Source: Ohtaekwangia kribbensis
GTDB taxonomy: Bacteria; Bacteroidota; Bacteroidia; Cytophagales; Cyclobacteriaceae
Reading direction: 5' to 3'
Assembly: GCF_042676245.1 (NCBI RefSeq)
Contig: NZ_JBHTKA010000008.1
Coordinates: 434,001-498,000, forward strand
DNA: 64,000 nucleotides
The notes beneath the pieces were generated by a model, which saw only the letters and a list, made by a program, of their open reading frames with translations, searched no databases and was not told the DNA's origin. Below are positions 50,498 through 59,404 of this stretch, piece after piece; the stretch's first letter is position 1; the number at the start of each line of letters is the position of its first letter. A program made the position numbers and the translations under genes.

Positions 50498-52282
50498 ATG
50501 ACGCAGGATCAATTTCAATCTTTCTATACTACCCGAAAATCGACTTTCTCAGAAAGCCTTTCTTCGATTCGAAAAAAGATAAACCTGGTTTCCAACATCA
50601 GGTTGGCAACCGCTATTGCCTTTCTTATTGTTATATACTTTAGTTTTACACAACACAACCTGCTATACCTGGCAGTGTTGCTGTTGGTGCTATTTGTTAT
50701 ACTGGTACGCAGGCATAGTATACTTTTTGATGAGAAGACTCATCTCGAAAATTTAGTAGCATTAAACGATGCAGAAAGTAAAGCTGCTATTGGCGATTAC
50801 GCCTCATTACAAACCGGTGTTGAGTATATCGACCCGCATCACCCTTATTCACACGACCTTGATATTTTCGGAGAGGGCTCGCTCTTTCAGTATATAAACC
50901 GCTGCAATACACGCGGTGGTAAAAGAAAATTTGCAAATCGCCTTCTATCGCCATTGCCCTCCACCGAAAGTATATATGAACAGCAGGAGGCTATACGGGA
51001 GCTGTCTTCCAACACCGATTTCAGGCAACACTTTCAGGCGGCAGGCAAAGAGATGGATGAGCAACCTGACGACCGTGTGCAGTTAGACACATGGCTAAAG
51101 CAACCTGCATTTCTGTATGGCAAGCCTGCTTATCGTTATCTGCTCACTATATTTCCGCTAATAACCATAGCACTGGTTGTACTTGCATTCTTCTTTCCGG
51201 CATTGAAAGGTTACGCTATACTTTGTGCATTGACGCAATGGGCGATACTCGGATTTCACATCAAGAAAGTAAATGCGTTTCACGACTATATCAGTCGTAA
51301 GAAAAATATACTTCAAAAATTTGCGCGGCTGCTTCATTATCTTCAGCACACTACATTTCAGGCACCGCTTCTTAAAAGATTATCAGACCATGCCCATGAA
51401 GCTGATGCAAAAGTAAAAACACTTGCCTCGCTCGTAAGCTCATTGGATGCACGCCTCAATGCCATGACAACGCTTGTAGTAAACAGTTTACTGCTATACG
51501 ATCTGCAATGTGTATACCGGCTGGAGAAATGGAAAGCTGATCATGCCGGAAAACTAATCGCATGGCTCAACACCGTAGATGAAATGGAAGTGCTAACGAG
51601 CTTCGGTACATTTGCATTCAACCACCCAAAGTTTCAGTATGCAGCTATTCATGACAAGCTCGCGATTGAAATAGATCAACTCAGCCATCCGCTTATTCGT
51701 GAACACGAGCGCGTGGCCAACGATCTTACGCTCGGGGATAATCAATCGGTATTAATTGTAACGGGTGCTAACATGGCGGGCAAGAGTACATTTCTTCGCA
51801 CCGTTGGCGTAAACCTGGTACTCGCGTTGAGCGGTGCGCCTGTCTGCGCCCAGTCATTCCGCTGTCCGATTATATATTTAAGAACAGGTATGCGCACGGC
51901 TGATTCACTGAAAGATCATCAGTCATATTTCTATGCAGAGCTCAACCGCCTCAAAACCATTATGGATGAGCTTCGAAGCGACAAGCCGTTATTGATTTTA
52001 CTGGATGAAATTTTGAAGGGGACGAACTCTACAGATAAGCAGGCTGGATCTATAGCACTGGTAAAACAACTTTTACCACACCCCTGCCTGGCAATGGTGG
52101 CCACACACGATCTGGCTTTGGGAGAACTTCAAACAGAATATCCGGATCGTGTCAGGAACTACTGCTTCGAAGCAACAATCGAAAATGACCAGCTATCTTT
52201 TGATTATAAACTGAAGCCAGGTCTGGCGCAGAAAATGAATGCAACGTTTCTGATGAAAAAGATGGGAATCATTCCTGCATAA
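50498..52282 (+). CDS. Membrane MutS-like ATPase
   Basis: The ATG at 50498 (MTQDQFQSFYTTRKS) is preferred to the GTG at 50495, giving 594 residues. Two membrane segments (about 33-70) precede the MutS core. The ATPase has GANMAGKSTFLRT (Walker A), LLILLDEILKGTN (Walker B, D-E), and STDKQAG. MutS domains I mismatch-recognition is absent, so it is not a mismatch-repair MutS but the Bacteroidota membrane-linked MutS2/MutS-like form of unknown function. It overlaps with no neighbour; a 12-bp inverted repeat spans its stop. Confidence 0.85.
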   Translation: MTQDQFQSFYTTRKSTFSESLSSIRKKINLVSNIRLATAIAFLIVIYFSFTQHNLLYLAVLLLVLFVILVRRHSILFDEKTHLENLVALNDAESKAAIGDYASLQTGVEYIDPHHPYSHDLDIFGEGSLFQYINRCNTRGGKRKFANRLLSPLPSTESIYEQQEAIRELSSNTDFRQHFQAAGKEMDEQPDDRVQLDTWLKQPAFLYGKPAYRYLLTIFPLITIALVVLAFFFPALKGYAILCALTQWAILGFHIKKVNAFHDYISRKKNILQKFARLLHYLQHTTFQAPLLKRLSDHAHEADAKVKTLASLVSSLDARLNAMTTLVVNSLLLYDLQCVYRLEKWKADHAGKLIAWLNTVDEMEVLTSFGTFAFNHPKFQYAAIHDKLAIEIDQLSHPLIREHERVANDLTLGDNQSVLIVTGANMAGKSTFLRTVGVNLVLALSGAPVCAQSFRCPIIYLRTGMRTADSLKDHQSYFYAELNRLKTIMDELRSDKPLLILLDEILKGTNSTDKQAGSIALVKQLLPHPCLAMVATHDLALGELQTEYPDRVRNYCFEATIENDQLSFDYKLKPGLAQKMNATFLMKKMGIIPA

Positions 52283-52308
52283 TATATATATACTTTTGCA
52301 GGAATGAT
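52268..52308. terminator. Perfect 12-bp inverted repeat across the MutS-like stop
   Basis: ATCATTCCTGCA (52268-52279) is the exact complement of 52297-52308 with a 17-base AT loop. The left arm is the last four codons of the MutS-like gene. It lies between convergent genes, consistent with a hairpin terminator, though the following T-run is weak. Confidence 0.5.
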
Positions 52309-52314
52309 GTGATA

Positions 52315-53247
52315 TTATTTTTCGAACTGGAGAACGATGCTATAGGATTCAACTCCCTGCACCAATACTTCGCGCGTGCCGGTACCATCAAGATTACCAC
52401 GCGCTATAACACGGGTATCAGTAGTCGGATCGGTTTCCGTCCAGTATATTTTTCCGGAACCTTTGTCGATTGCTATACCATCCGGGCGCGTAATGCCATC
52501 CTGTCGGTCGAACAACACGGCCGGGCTACCTGACAAATTAGCGCCTACAATTTTACGCAAACCTTCATCTGCCCAATAAATCAGGTTGGCAGATGCATCC
52601 AAATATATACCCGATGGGTTCTGCAACGTCAGGTTGTTGATACCGAAATAACGTGCGGGGAATTTTGCAGTACCATCGACTTTAAAATACCAGATCGATG
52701 CATAGTCGCTCAGATCAGAGTAAAACAATTCTTTACGGGCGGGATCAAATGCTAATCCATAGCTATAGGAAAGCACTGTGTCGTATTCAAACATAGACGT
52801 TGCTATAGCAGTGCCATCCAGGCTTCCTTTTTTCATTTGACCTGTGCCTGAATTAGACCAGTATAAAACGTTATTGGTAACATCCAGTGCGAGTGCTGTT
52901 GGTGTTTTTACACTGTCGGCTTCATCGTATAGTACTTCTACCGATCCTGAGCCGTCAATATTAAGGCGCACTATACGGTGGTTGGTTTCTTCTGCCGCGT
53001 AAATTTTCCCGCCAATAAAATCAATCGCTATACCGGCAAGTGTATCCAGTCCTTTAGATTCATCGGCTATCGTTGTAAATGTATTGGGGCTGTTATTCAA
53101 ATCAATAACTCCAATTTTTTTGCCGCTATAGTCTGAAAAGTAAAGATGCGTTGCTTTCGGATATACCGGATCTTTATCAATACCATCACCGCACGATGCT
53201 ATAAATAGAACAGAAAGAATAACAAGAACAGAGGGAATGAATTTCAT
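52315..53247 (-). CDS. YWTD-type beta-propeller lipoprotein
   Basis: The product has 310 residues with a lipoprotein signal (SVLFIASC). It has repeated LDL-receptor class B-like units: NVLYWSNSGTGQMKKGSLDG, NLIYWADEGLRKIVGANLSG and GKIYWTETD, with about 45-residue spacing, which form a six-bladed propeller. Such lipoproteins usually bind ligands or partners; none is known here. It is downstream of the cysteine-desulfurase gene on the same strand with an 79-base gap containing a hairpin. Confidence 0.8.
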   Translation of the reverse strand: MKFIPSVLVILSVLFIASCGDGIDKDPVYPKATHLYFSDYSGKKIGVIDLNNSPNTFTTIADESKGLDTLAGIAIDFIGGKIYAAEETNHRIVRLNIDGSGSVEVLYDEADSVKTPTALALDVTNNVLYWSNSGTGQMKKGSLDGTAIATSMFEYDTVLSYSYGLAFDPARKELFYSDLSDYASIWYFKVDGTAKFPARYFGINNLTLQNPSGIYLDASANLIYWADEGLRKIVGANLSGSPAVLFDRQDGITRPDGIAIDKGSGKIYWTETDPTTDTRVIARGNLDGTGTREVLVQGVESYSIVLQFEK

Positions 53248-53270
53248 GTATGTAGAGTTATTTTTTAGAG

Positions 53271-53307
53271 TCTATGCAGCTCCCTAGTCTTTTTGGAGTT
53301 GCATAGA
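53271..53307. terminator. Hairpin between cysteine-desulfurase and propeller genes
   Basis: TCTATGCAGCTCC (53271-53283) pairs with 53295-53307 (one G-T), 11-base loop. No T-run follows on the minus strand, so it may separate or attenuate the two transcripts. Confidence 0.4.
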
Positions 53308-53326
53308 GTAGAGGTAACGAAAATTC

Positions 53327-54466
53327 CTACGCTGGTATTTTGCAAAGCTCTGACAATGCTTTTACAGCGGTATCAATTTCTTCGGGTTTGTTATACTTGC
53401 TGAATGAGAACCGTATAGCACCGCGCTTCGATTCCGGATAAAGGGCACCGAGCACGTGCGAACCGGTTGCTGCTCCGCTGGAGCATGCACTTCCACCGGA
53501 AGCAGATATACCTTGCAGATCAAGATTGAAAAGCAGCATATCGTTTTCTTCCGATTCAGGAAGTGAAACATTCAACACCGTGTATAAACTTTTGTCGAGG
53601 TTATCAGAGTCACCGTGGAACGTTACTCCCGGTATCTGCTCTTTTAACCGTTCGATCATTCGCGTTTTCAGTTCTTTGACATAGTGTATATGTTCATCCA
53701 TATCGCGATACGCTATTTCAAGTGCCTTCGCGAGACCAATTATACCATATACATTTTCAGTACCTCCGCGCATGTTACGTTCCTGCGCACCACCGTGAAC
53801 AAAAGGCTGTATCTTTTTATCCTTGCGGATGAACATAAAGCCTATACCTTTTGGTCCGTGAAATTTATGTGCCGCAGCCGTAATGCCGTGTACTTTTGTT
53901 TTGCTGAGATCATGACGATAATGCCCCACAGTCTGAACAGTATCCGAATGAAAGTAAGCGCTGTAGGCATTGCATAATTCGGCAACACGTTCAAGGTCCA
54001 GCAGGTTTCCGATCTCATTGTTCGCATGCATTAACGATACCAGTGCATTCGGATTTATCTTCAGCAATTCTTCCAGGTGGTTCAGATCAATGTGTCCTTT
54101 CGCATCAAGCTTTACCATGTGCAGGTTAAACTGATCGTTCTTCGCCAGCATGTGCAACGTATGCTCTACTGCGTGATGCTCGATGGGCGAAGAGATCACA
54201 TTCTTTATACCGTATGTGCGAATGCTGCTTCCCAAAATTGCATTGTCGGCTTCTGTACCTCCTGAGGTAAAGATGATTTCACCGGGCGTACAGTTTAACA
54301 ACTCGGCAATTTTTTTTCGGGCCGACTCAATTGCTGCCCGAACTTTCCGACCATGCCCGTGCGTAGAAGACGGATTACCGAAATCTTCGAGCATAAAGGG
54401 CTTCATCGCTTCAAACACTTCCGGATCAAGCGGAGTTGTGGCTGCATTGTCTAAATAAATGCGCAT
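53327..54466 (-). CDS. Cysteine desulfurase (NifS/IscS type)
   Basis: The ATG at 54466 (MRIYLDNAATTPLDPEV) gives 379 residues. Markers are NPSSTHGHGRKVR, FTSGGTEADNAILGSS, the PLP Lys in TAAAHKFHGPKGIGF and the active Cys in SASGGSACSSGAATGSHVL. The enzyme takes sulfur from cysteine (EC 2.8.1.7) for Fe-S clusters or tRNA. No IscU or other Fe-S gene is adjacent; the next gene upstream is glmM. A TAACTTTG element (54488-54495, minus) matches TAnnTTTG 21 bases upstream of its start. Confidence 0.94.
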   Translation of the reverse strand: MRIYLDNAATTPLDPEVFEAMKPFMLEDFGNPSSTHGHGRKVRAAIESARKKIAELLNCTPGEIIFTSGGTEADNAILGSSIRTYGIKNVISSPIEHHAVEHTLHMLAKNDQFNLHMVKLDAKGHIDLNHLEELLKINPNALVSLMHANNEIGNLLDLERVAELCNAYSAYFHSDTVQTVGHYRHDLSKTKVHGITAAAHKFHGPKGIGFMFIRKDKKIQPFVHGGAQERNMRGGTENVYGIIGLAKALEIAYRDMDEHIHYVKELKTRMIERLKEQIPGVTFHGDSDNLDKSLYTVLNVSLPESEENDMLLFNLDLQGISASGGSACSSGAATGSHVLGALYPESKRGAIRFSFSKYNKPEEIDTAVKALSELCKIPA

Positions 54467-54487
54467 ATGGTTAATGAGTTCAGACAG

Positions 54488-54495
54488 CAAAGTTA
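54488..54495 (-). promoter_or_regulatory. -7 element upstream of the cysteine-desulfurase gene
   Basis: TAACTTTG on the minus strand, exact match to TAnnTTTG, 21 bases before the ATG at 54466. No clear -33 element. Confidence 0.35.
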
Positions 54496-54531
54496 AAGGT
54501 TCAGGCTTAAACCATCGTCAGTAATGGAGCG

Positions 54532-55935
54532 TTAAGCCAGAGTTTTTTCGTTAATAATCTCTTTAATGTCAGATATGATCTTTTTAGCAAGATTATCGGC
54601 TTTAACTTCCATATCAGACTCCGCATAAATACGAATGATGGGCTCCGTGTTCGACTTACGGAGGTGTACCCATTCTCTATCGAATTCAATCTTAACACCG
54701 TCAATGGTATTGATCGGCTGCTTTACGTACTTCTTCTTTACTTCTTCCAGCACCTTATCAACGTTAATATCCGGTGTTAGCTCGATCTTGTTTTTAGAGA
54801 TAACATAGCTCGGATACTTGGCGCGAAGTCTTGAAACCGTTGTATCAGACTTTGCCAGGTGTGTGAGGAAAAGTGCAATGCCTGCCAGTGCATCGCGACC
54901 GTAATGAAGATCAGGGTAAATTACACCACCGTTACCTTCACCACCAATCACGGCATGCTGCTCCTTCATCATCGTCACTACATTTACTTCACCTACAGCG
55001 GCCGCAAAATATTCGCCTCCTGCTTTTTCCGTGATGTCGCGCAGCGCGCGTGTAGAGGATAGGTTGGATACGGTATTGCCGTTTTTCTTTTTACCGGCAT
55101 TCAATACATAATCAGCAACTGCTACCAGTGTATATTCTTCACCGAAAGGGGTTCCATCTTCCGATACCAATGCCAAACGATCCACATCCGGATCAACCAC
55201 TATACCCAGATCAAACTTACCTTTCTTGATCTCTCGAATAATATCGGTAAGATGTTCCGGCAGCGGCTCGGGGTTATGGGGAAAATGTCCTGTAGGATCA
55301 CAGTATAATTCTTTTACTTTCACGCCCATTGCTTTCAACAACATAGGCACCGCTATACCGCCACTGGAATTCACAGCATCTACTACCACCTTGAATCCTT
55401 TGTTGGTAACAGCCTCCACATCAACCAGCGGAAGTTTCAGAATCTGATCAATGTGTATCTTGATATAGTCATCGTTCTTTTCATATTTACCCAGCTTTGT
55501 TACCTGGGCAAAATCAAACTCTTCAGCTTCTGCTATACGTAAAACTTCTTCGCCATCCTTTCCTGAAATGAACTCACCTTTTTCATTGAGTAATTTCAAT
55601 GCATTCCATTGTACCGGGTTATGACTTGCTGTAAGAATAATCCCACCGGCTGCATTCTCTAACGGAACTGCAATTTCAACAGTAGGCGTTGTCGATAAGC
55701 CGAGGTCAACTACATCAATACCTAAACCTTGCAGTGTAGCAGTTACCAATGCACTTACCATTTCACCAGAAGGGCGTGCATCGCGACCGATCACAACTTT
55801 TGTTGCACCTTTTTTCTTTTTCAAAAGTGAACCATAGGCGGCAGCAAATTTTACAACATCAACGGGGGTGAGGTTATCGCCAGTTTTACCTCCTATAGTA
55901 CCTCGTATACCTGAAATCGATTTAATTAAAGTCAC
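54532..55935 (-). CDS. glmM: Phosphoglucosamine mutase
   Basis: The product has 467 residues of the alpha-D-phosphohexomutase family: ISGIRGTIGGKTGDNLTP at the start, the phospho-Ser in TASHNPVQWNALKLLN (about residue 102), the metal loop VDPDVDRLALV, EYTLVAVADY, GEGNGGVIYPDLHYGRD and C-terminal LRKSNTEPIIRIYAES. It turns GlcN-6-P into GlcN-1-P (EC 5.4.2.10), the step after GlmS. I call glmM and not phosphomannomutase from this set of motifs, though the families overlap. A TATTTTTG element lies 25 bases upstream of its start. Confidence 0.88.
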   Translation of the reverse strand: MTLIKSISGIRGTIGGKTGDNLTPVDVVKFAAAYGSLLKKKKGATKVVIGRDARPSGEMVSALVTATLQGLGIDVVDLGLSTTPTVEIAVPLENAAGGIILTASHNPVQWNALKLLNEKGEFISGKDGEEVLRIAEAEEFDFAQVTKLGKYEKNDDYIKIHIDQILKLPLVDVEAVTNKGFKVVVDAVNSSGGIAVPMLLKAMGVKVKELYCDPTGHFPHNPEPLPEHLTDIIREIKKGKFDLGIVVDPDVDRLALVSEDGTPFGEEYTLVAVADYVLNAGKKKNGNTVSNLSSTRALRDITEKAGGEYFAAAVGEVNVVTMMKEQHAVIGGEGNGGVIYPDLHYGRDALAGIALFLTHLAKSDTTVSRLRAKYPSYVISKNKIELTPDINVDKVLEEVKKKYVKQPINTIDGVKIEFDREWVHLRKSNTEPIIRIYAESDMEVKADNLAKKIISDIKEIINEKTLA

Positions 55936-55960
55936 GTGATTTTAAAGTTTATGCGGACGG

Positions 55961-55968
55961 CAAAAATA
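55961..55968 (-). promoter_or_regulatory. -7 element of the glmM promoter
   Basis: TATTTTTG on the minus strand, exact TAnnTTTG match, 25 bases before the glmM ATG. No -33 TTG at the right distance. Confidence 0.35.
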
Positions 55969-56080
55969 AGAAGAAATCTCATGAGGTACGAGACACTCTT
56001 TACCAAGTATGATTTTGATTGATGATTTTAGATCGTAGATTAACGCCCTTTAGTTTGTTACTAAATTTTGAACAGGAATT

Positions 56081-56905
56081 ATGAAGAAAGTTATATCGGC
56101 ACCAGACCCCACACGCGAAGAAAAACTGAAAGCATTCAACCGGCTGCTGACGATCATGAATGAATTGCGGGAGAACTGTCCGTGGGATAAAAAGCAAACT
56201 CTGGAAAGTCTGCGTCACCTAACCATAGAAGAAACTTACGAACTATCGGATTCTATTTTGGAAGGCGATCTGAACGAAATAAAAAAAGAACTGGGAGATA
56301 TCATGTTGCACATGGTGTTCTATGCGCGCATTGCCTCCGAGCGTGGCGCGTTTGATGTGAGCGATGTGTTAAATTCTATTTGCGATAAACTCATCGAGCG
56401 TCATCCACACATCTATAGCGATGTGGTAGCGAACGATGAAGAAACTGTGAAAGCCAACTGGGAAAAAATAAAACTCAAATCTGGAAACAAGTCGGTGCTG
56501 GAGGGTGTACCGAAATCTTTACCGGCACTTGTTAAAGCCATTCGCATCCAGGATAAAGCTCGTGGTGTTGGCTTTGACTGGGAACGCAAAGAGCAAGTAT
56601 GGGAAAAGGTTGAAGAAGAAATGCAGGAATTTAAAAATGAATTCAATGCAGAATCCAACGAAGCGATCAACAAAGAAAAAGCGATGGCAGAATTTGGTGA
56701 CCTGCTTTTCTCACTGGTGAATTATGCACGCTTTATTGATATAGATCCGGAGGAAGCTCTCGAGCGTACCAACAAAAAATTCATCAAGCGGTTTCAATAC
56801 CTTGAAACTGAATCTGCCAAAGACGGCAAAGTAATGGGAGAGATGACACTTGCCGAAATGGATATATACTGGGAGCGAGCCAAGCAACTGCGCGATCAGA
56901 AATAG
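56081..56905 (+). CDS. mazG: Nucleoside triphosphate pyrophosphohydrolase MazG
   Basis: The product has 274 residues with two MazG-type domains. The first has ENCPWDKKQTLESLRHL, EETYELSDSI (E-E-x-x-E) and the ELGDIMLHMVFYARIA helix. The second has RGVGFDWERKEQVWEKVEEEMQEF (part) and EFGDLLFSLVNYARF. It hydrolyses NTPs to NMP and pyrophosphate, clearing abnormal nucleotides and affecting (p)ppGpp levels. It stands alone between glmM and the antiporter gene. Confidence 0.93.
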   Translation: MKKVISAPDPTREEKLKAFNRLLTIMNELRENCPWDKKQTLESLRHLTIEETYELSDSILEGDLNEIKKELGDIMLHMVFYARIASERGAFDVSDVLNSICDKLIERHPHIYSDVVANDEETVKANWEKIKLKSGNKSVLEGVPKSLPALVKAIRIQDKARGVGFDWERKEQVWEKVEEEMQEFKNEFNAESNEAINKEKAMAEFGDLLFSLVNYARFIDIDPEEALERTNKKFIKRFQYLETESAKDGKVMGEMTLAEMDIYWERAKQLRDQK

Positions 56906-56963
56906 TTTTTCAATCAAGCCCTATATATAGTTTACCAAGGGGAAATGTAGCGCTGTGTAAAAT

Positions 56964-58196
56964 TTACCGTTTGGTAAGACTCCACCGCATTAAAGGTCCG
57001 CTCGTCATACTGGTAACAAGCGCCATGATAACGAGGGATACGAATACTTTTTCGTTTATCAATCCGTTTTCAAGCGCAATTAATCCAAGGATAATTTCCA
57101 TTGCTCCGCGCGCATTCATGCCAAAACCGGCAGCGAGCGATTCTTTCCATGAGAAGCCGCCCAGGCGTGTACCCATACCGGCACCTACTATCTTTCCTGC
57201 AAAGGCAATGAAGATGATGGTGAGCGTTAGCATCAGGTCGAAGTTGGTAAAGAAATTTACCCGCAACCCAATGGAAACAAAGAACAACGGAGCGAAGATG
57301 TTGTTGATGAACTGGTGAACAATTTCTTTGGCGCGCTCCGAGAAATGTTCTGAATCGCCAAGGGCAACGCCCATGATAAAGGCACCGAAAATCGCATGTA
57401 TACCTATATATTCTGTAAAGGCTGCTGCAAAAAAACAAAGCGCCAGCGAAACAGAAAGTACACCACCGGGCCACGCCAGTTTACGATTAACCCACGGAAG
57501 AAAACGGTTAAGCAATCCTCTGCCTACGGTAAGCATCAGTCCGGCAAATACCAGGGTTAGCAACGCTGTATTCCAAACAGACATGCCTCCTCCTTTACCA
57601 ATCATGCCTAATATTACCGAGAAGATCATCCAGCCAATCAAATCATCCAGCATGGCGGATGCAACAACAAGTAAACCCATGCGCGACTTGAACATGTTCA
57701 AGTCCATGAGTATACGCACAATTACCGGCAGTGCAGATATAGCCATAGCCGTTCCCATAAACAGTGCAAATACAAGACGAGCATGTATATCGGCTATGCC
57801 AAAAAATTCAGGGAATAAATATGGAAATACAAATCCAATAAAGAACGGAATTATCAACCCGAACAAACTCGTAGCAATAGCCTGCCTGCCTTGTTGCCAT
57901 ACGATGTGCAGATCTACTTCAAGCCCGGCAATGAACAACAACATCACTACGGCCACTTGCACCATACCAGAAAGAACAGTACCCGCACCACTCGGCACAG
58001 GAAACAGCGCATCAAACCATTCGGGTTGAATCATACCCAACACCGTGGGGCCTAACAAAACCCCTGCTATAATTTCGCCAATTACAGCAGGCTGTTTGAA
58101 TTTACGTGCAACTTCTGCCAGTATACGCCCCATGATGAGCATGATGCCCAACTGCATGAGCAGGTGAACTACATCTGCGTGGCTCAGCCTAACCAT
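56964..58196 (-). CDS. Cation:proton antiporter, CPA2 family
   Basis: The product has 410 residues and about 12 membrane helices. The CPA2 signature parts are RKFKQPAVIGEIIAGVLLGPTVLG near the start, AGLEVDL in the middle region, SAMLDDLIGWMIF with the paired Asp of the transport site, and GFGMNARGAMEIILGLI. There is no TrkA-N regulatory domain. Its start overlaps the universal-stress gene by 8 bases, an operon with coupled translation. The pairing of USP with an antiporter suggests stress-regulated ion balance (inference). Confidence 0.9.
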   Translation of the reverse strand: MVRLSHADVVHLLMQLGIMLIMGRILAEVARKFKQPAVIGEIIAGVLLGPTVLGMIQPEWFDALFPVPSGAGTVLSGMVQVAVVMLLFIAGLEVDLHIVWQQGRQAIATSLFGLIIPFFIGFVFPYLFPEFFGIADIHARLVFALFMGTAMAISALPVIVRILMDLNMFKSRMGLLVVASAMLDDLIGWMIFSVILGMIGKGGGMSVWNTALLTLVFAGLMLTVGRGLLNRFLPWVNRKLAWPGGVLSVSLALCFFAAAFTEYIGIHAIFGAFIMGVALGDSEHFSERAKEIVHQFINNIFAPLFFVSIGLRVNFFTNFDLMLTLTIIFIAFAGKIVGAGMGTRLGGFSWKESLAAGFGMNARGAMEIILGLIALENGLINEKVFVSLVIMALVTSMTSGPLMRWSLTKR

Positions 58197-59070
58197 GCTT
58201 TACCTCCCTTCCGGTGCCTTGATTTTTGATTGGGTGTATCACGAGTAAATTGCATGGCATATCGGCAAATATATACTCGAGGCCGTGCGGAAAAACACGA
58301 TCAAACAAGGAGAATCTGCGGGGCGATGCACCTACTACAAGCAAGTCGGCATGCTTACGCTGAGCAAACTTGGCCAGCTCAAAACCAGACTTACCTGCCA
58401 GCATCTTTATATTTACTTTCAATCCTTCGTGCGGTATACCTTTCAACAATTTCTCCACAGTTTCAATTTCATCTTTCACCAGGCTTTGTCGCAGATGTTC
58501 GTACTCTGCCTCCGAATGCTGATCGGATGCAGACATTGTTAAACCATATAGTTTGATTTCGCGAACCACATGCAGCCACTGCGCCTTGTCTTTTAAACCT
58601 ATAGCACACGCTATACGAACAGCATCTTCTACATAAGCACTGTCTTCTGTATTTACCACTATATTTCGGAAAGGTGCCGGTGTGTTGGATGGATCCGTAA
58701 GCATTAACACCGAACAACCAGCCTTGCGTAAAATTTTACGGGCTATCGTACCGAGATAATACTGAACAAGATTCTCCTGCTTTAGCGCACCCGCCACAAG
58801 CAGATCTACATTTTCTTTTTTGCAGGTTGCCAGTATACGCTCACTGGGTTTACCCTGCTCCCAGCACACGCGAACATTTTTATCAAGCGATAAATTAACA
58901 CCCGCAAGAAATTCGTCTAGCAATAATTTTTCGCGATCACCATAGTCGCCTACGTGAATGAGAATGAGCTCGGCATTCCATAAATTTTTAAGTCGGGCAA
59001 CCTCTGCCAGCAGGGCTTGCGTACGCGGAGAGAACGCCAGGGCTAATGCTATTTTATGGAACTGCACCAT
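58189..59070 (-). CDS. Universal stress protein, two UspA domains
   Basis: The product has 293 residues, two UspA-like halves. The first ends DLLVAGALKQENLVQYYLG..AGCSVLML and the second DLLVVGASPRRFSLFDRVFP..MPCNLLVIH. The classic ATP-binding G-x2-G-x9-G-(S/T) loop is not intact in either half, so ATP binding is doubtful. It is the first gene of a two-gene unit with the CPA2 antiporter (8-base overlap). Confidence 0.88.
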   Translation of the reverse strand: MVQFHKIALALAFSPRTQALLAEVARLKNLWNAELILIHVGDYGDREKLLLDEFLAGVNLSLDKNVRVCWEQGKPSERILATCKKENVDLLVAGALKQENLVQYYLGTIARKILRKAGCSVLMLTDPSNTPAPFRNIVVNTEDSAYVEDAVRIACAIGLKDKAQWLHVVREIKLYGLTMSASDQHSEAEYEHLRQSLVKDEIETVEKLLKGIPHEGLKVNIKMLAGKSGFELAKFAQRKHADLLVVGASPRRFSLFDRVFPHGLEYIFADMPCNLLVIHPIKNQGTGREVKHG

Positions 59071-59404
59071 TAAGGCGGTAAGATAACGGATTTTAATAAG
59101 GGATTAGTAGTATAAAATTTAGTATTAACTGCAGTATTGCAGCCTTCCGCGATGTTGTGCTTTGCTGAAACTTACTTACCCTATAGCACAGAATTATAAC
59201 AGCCTCAACGATATATCTGTTTGTTAATGTGTTGCAACGCTGTTTTGGTTTTCAGAATTCTCTTTTGCCGGAAATTTCATTACACCTTCGCTTTCAATTC
59301 TTCTTACTTTTTCTCTGAAAAACTTGCATGGATACGCCAACCGAAATAATCAAACGGTACCATTTTCAGGGGTATTCTACTTTTGTTTACTCAAAATTCG
59401 AAGA
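59071..59404. other. Divergent intergenic region upstream of a histidine kinase
   Basis: These 334 bases lie between the divergent universal-stress and kinase genes. No gene is seen. TACTTTTG at 59378-59385 matches the -7 consensus 20 bases before the kinase ATG. Confidence 0.45.

Noticed and set aside
57328..58029. 233-residue plus-strand frame inside the antiporter gene
   Set aside because: Antisense to a gene with clear CPA2 motifs; Ser/Pro/Thr/Asn-rich shadow composition.
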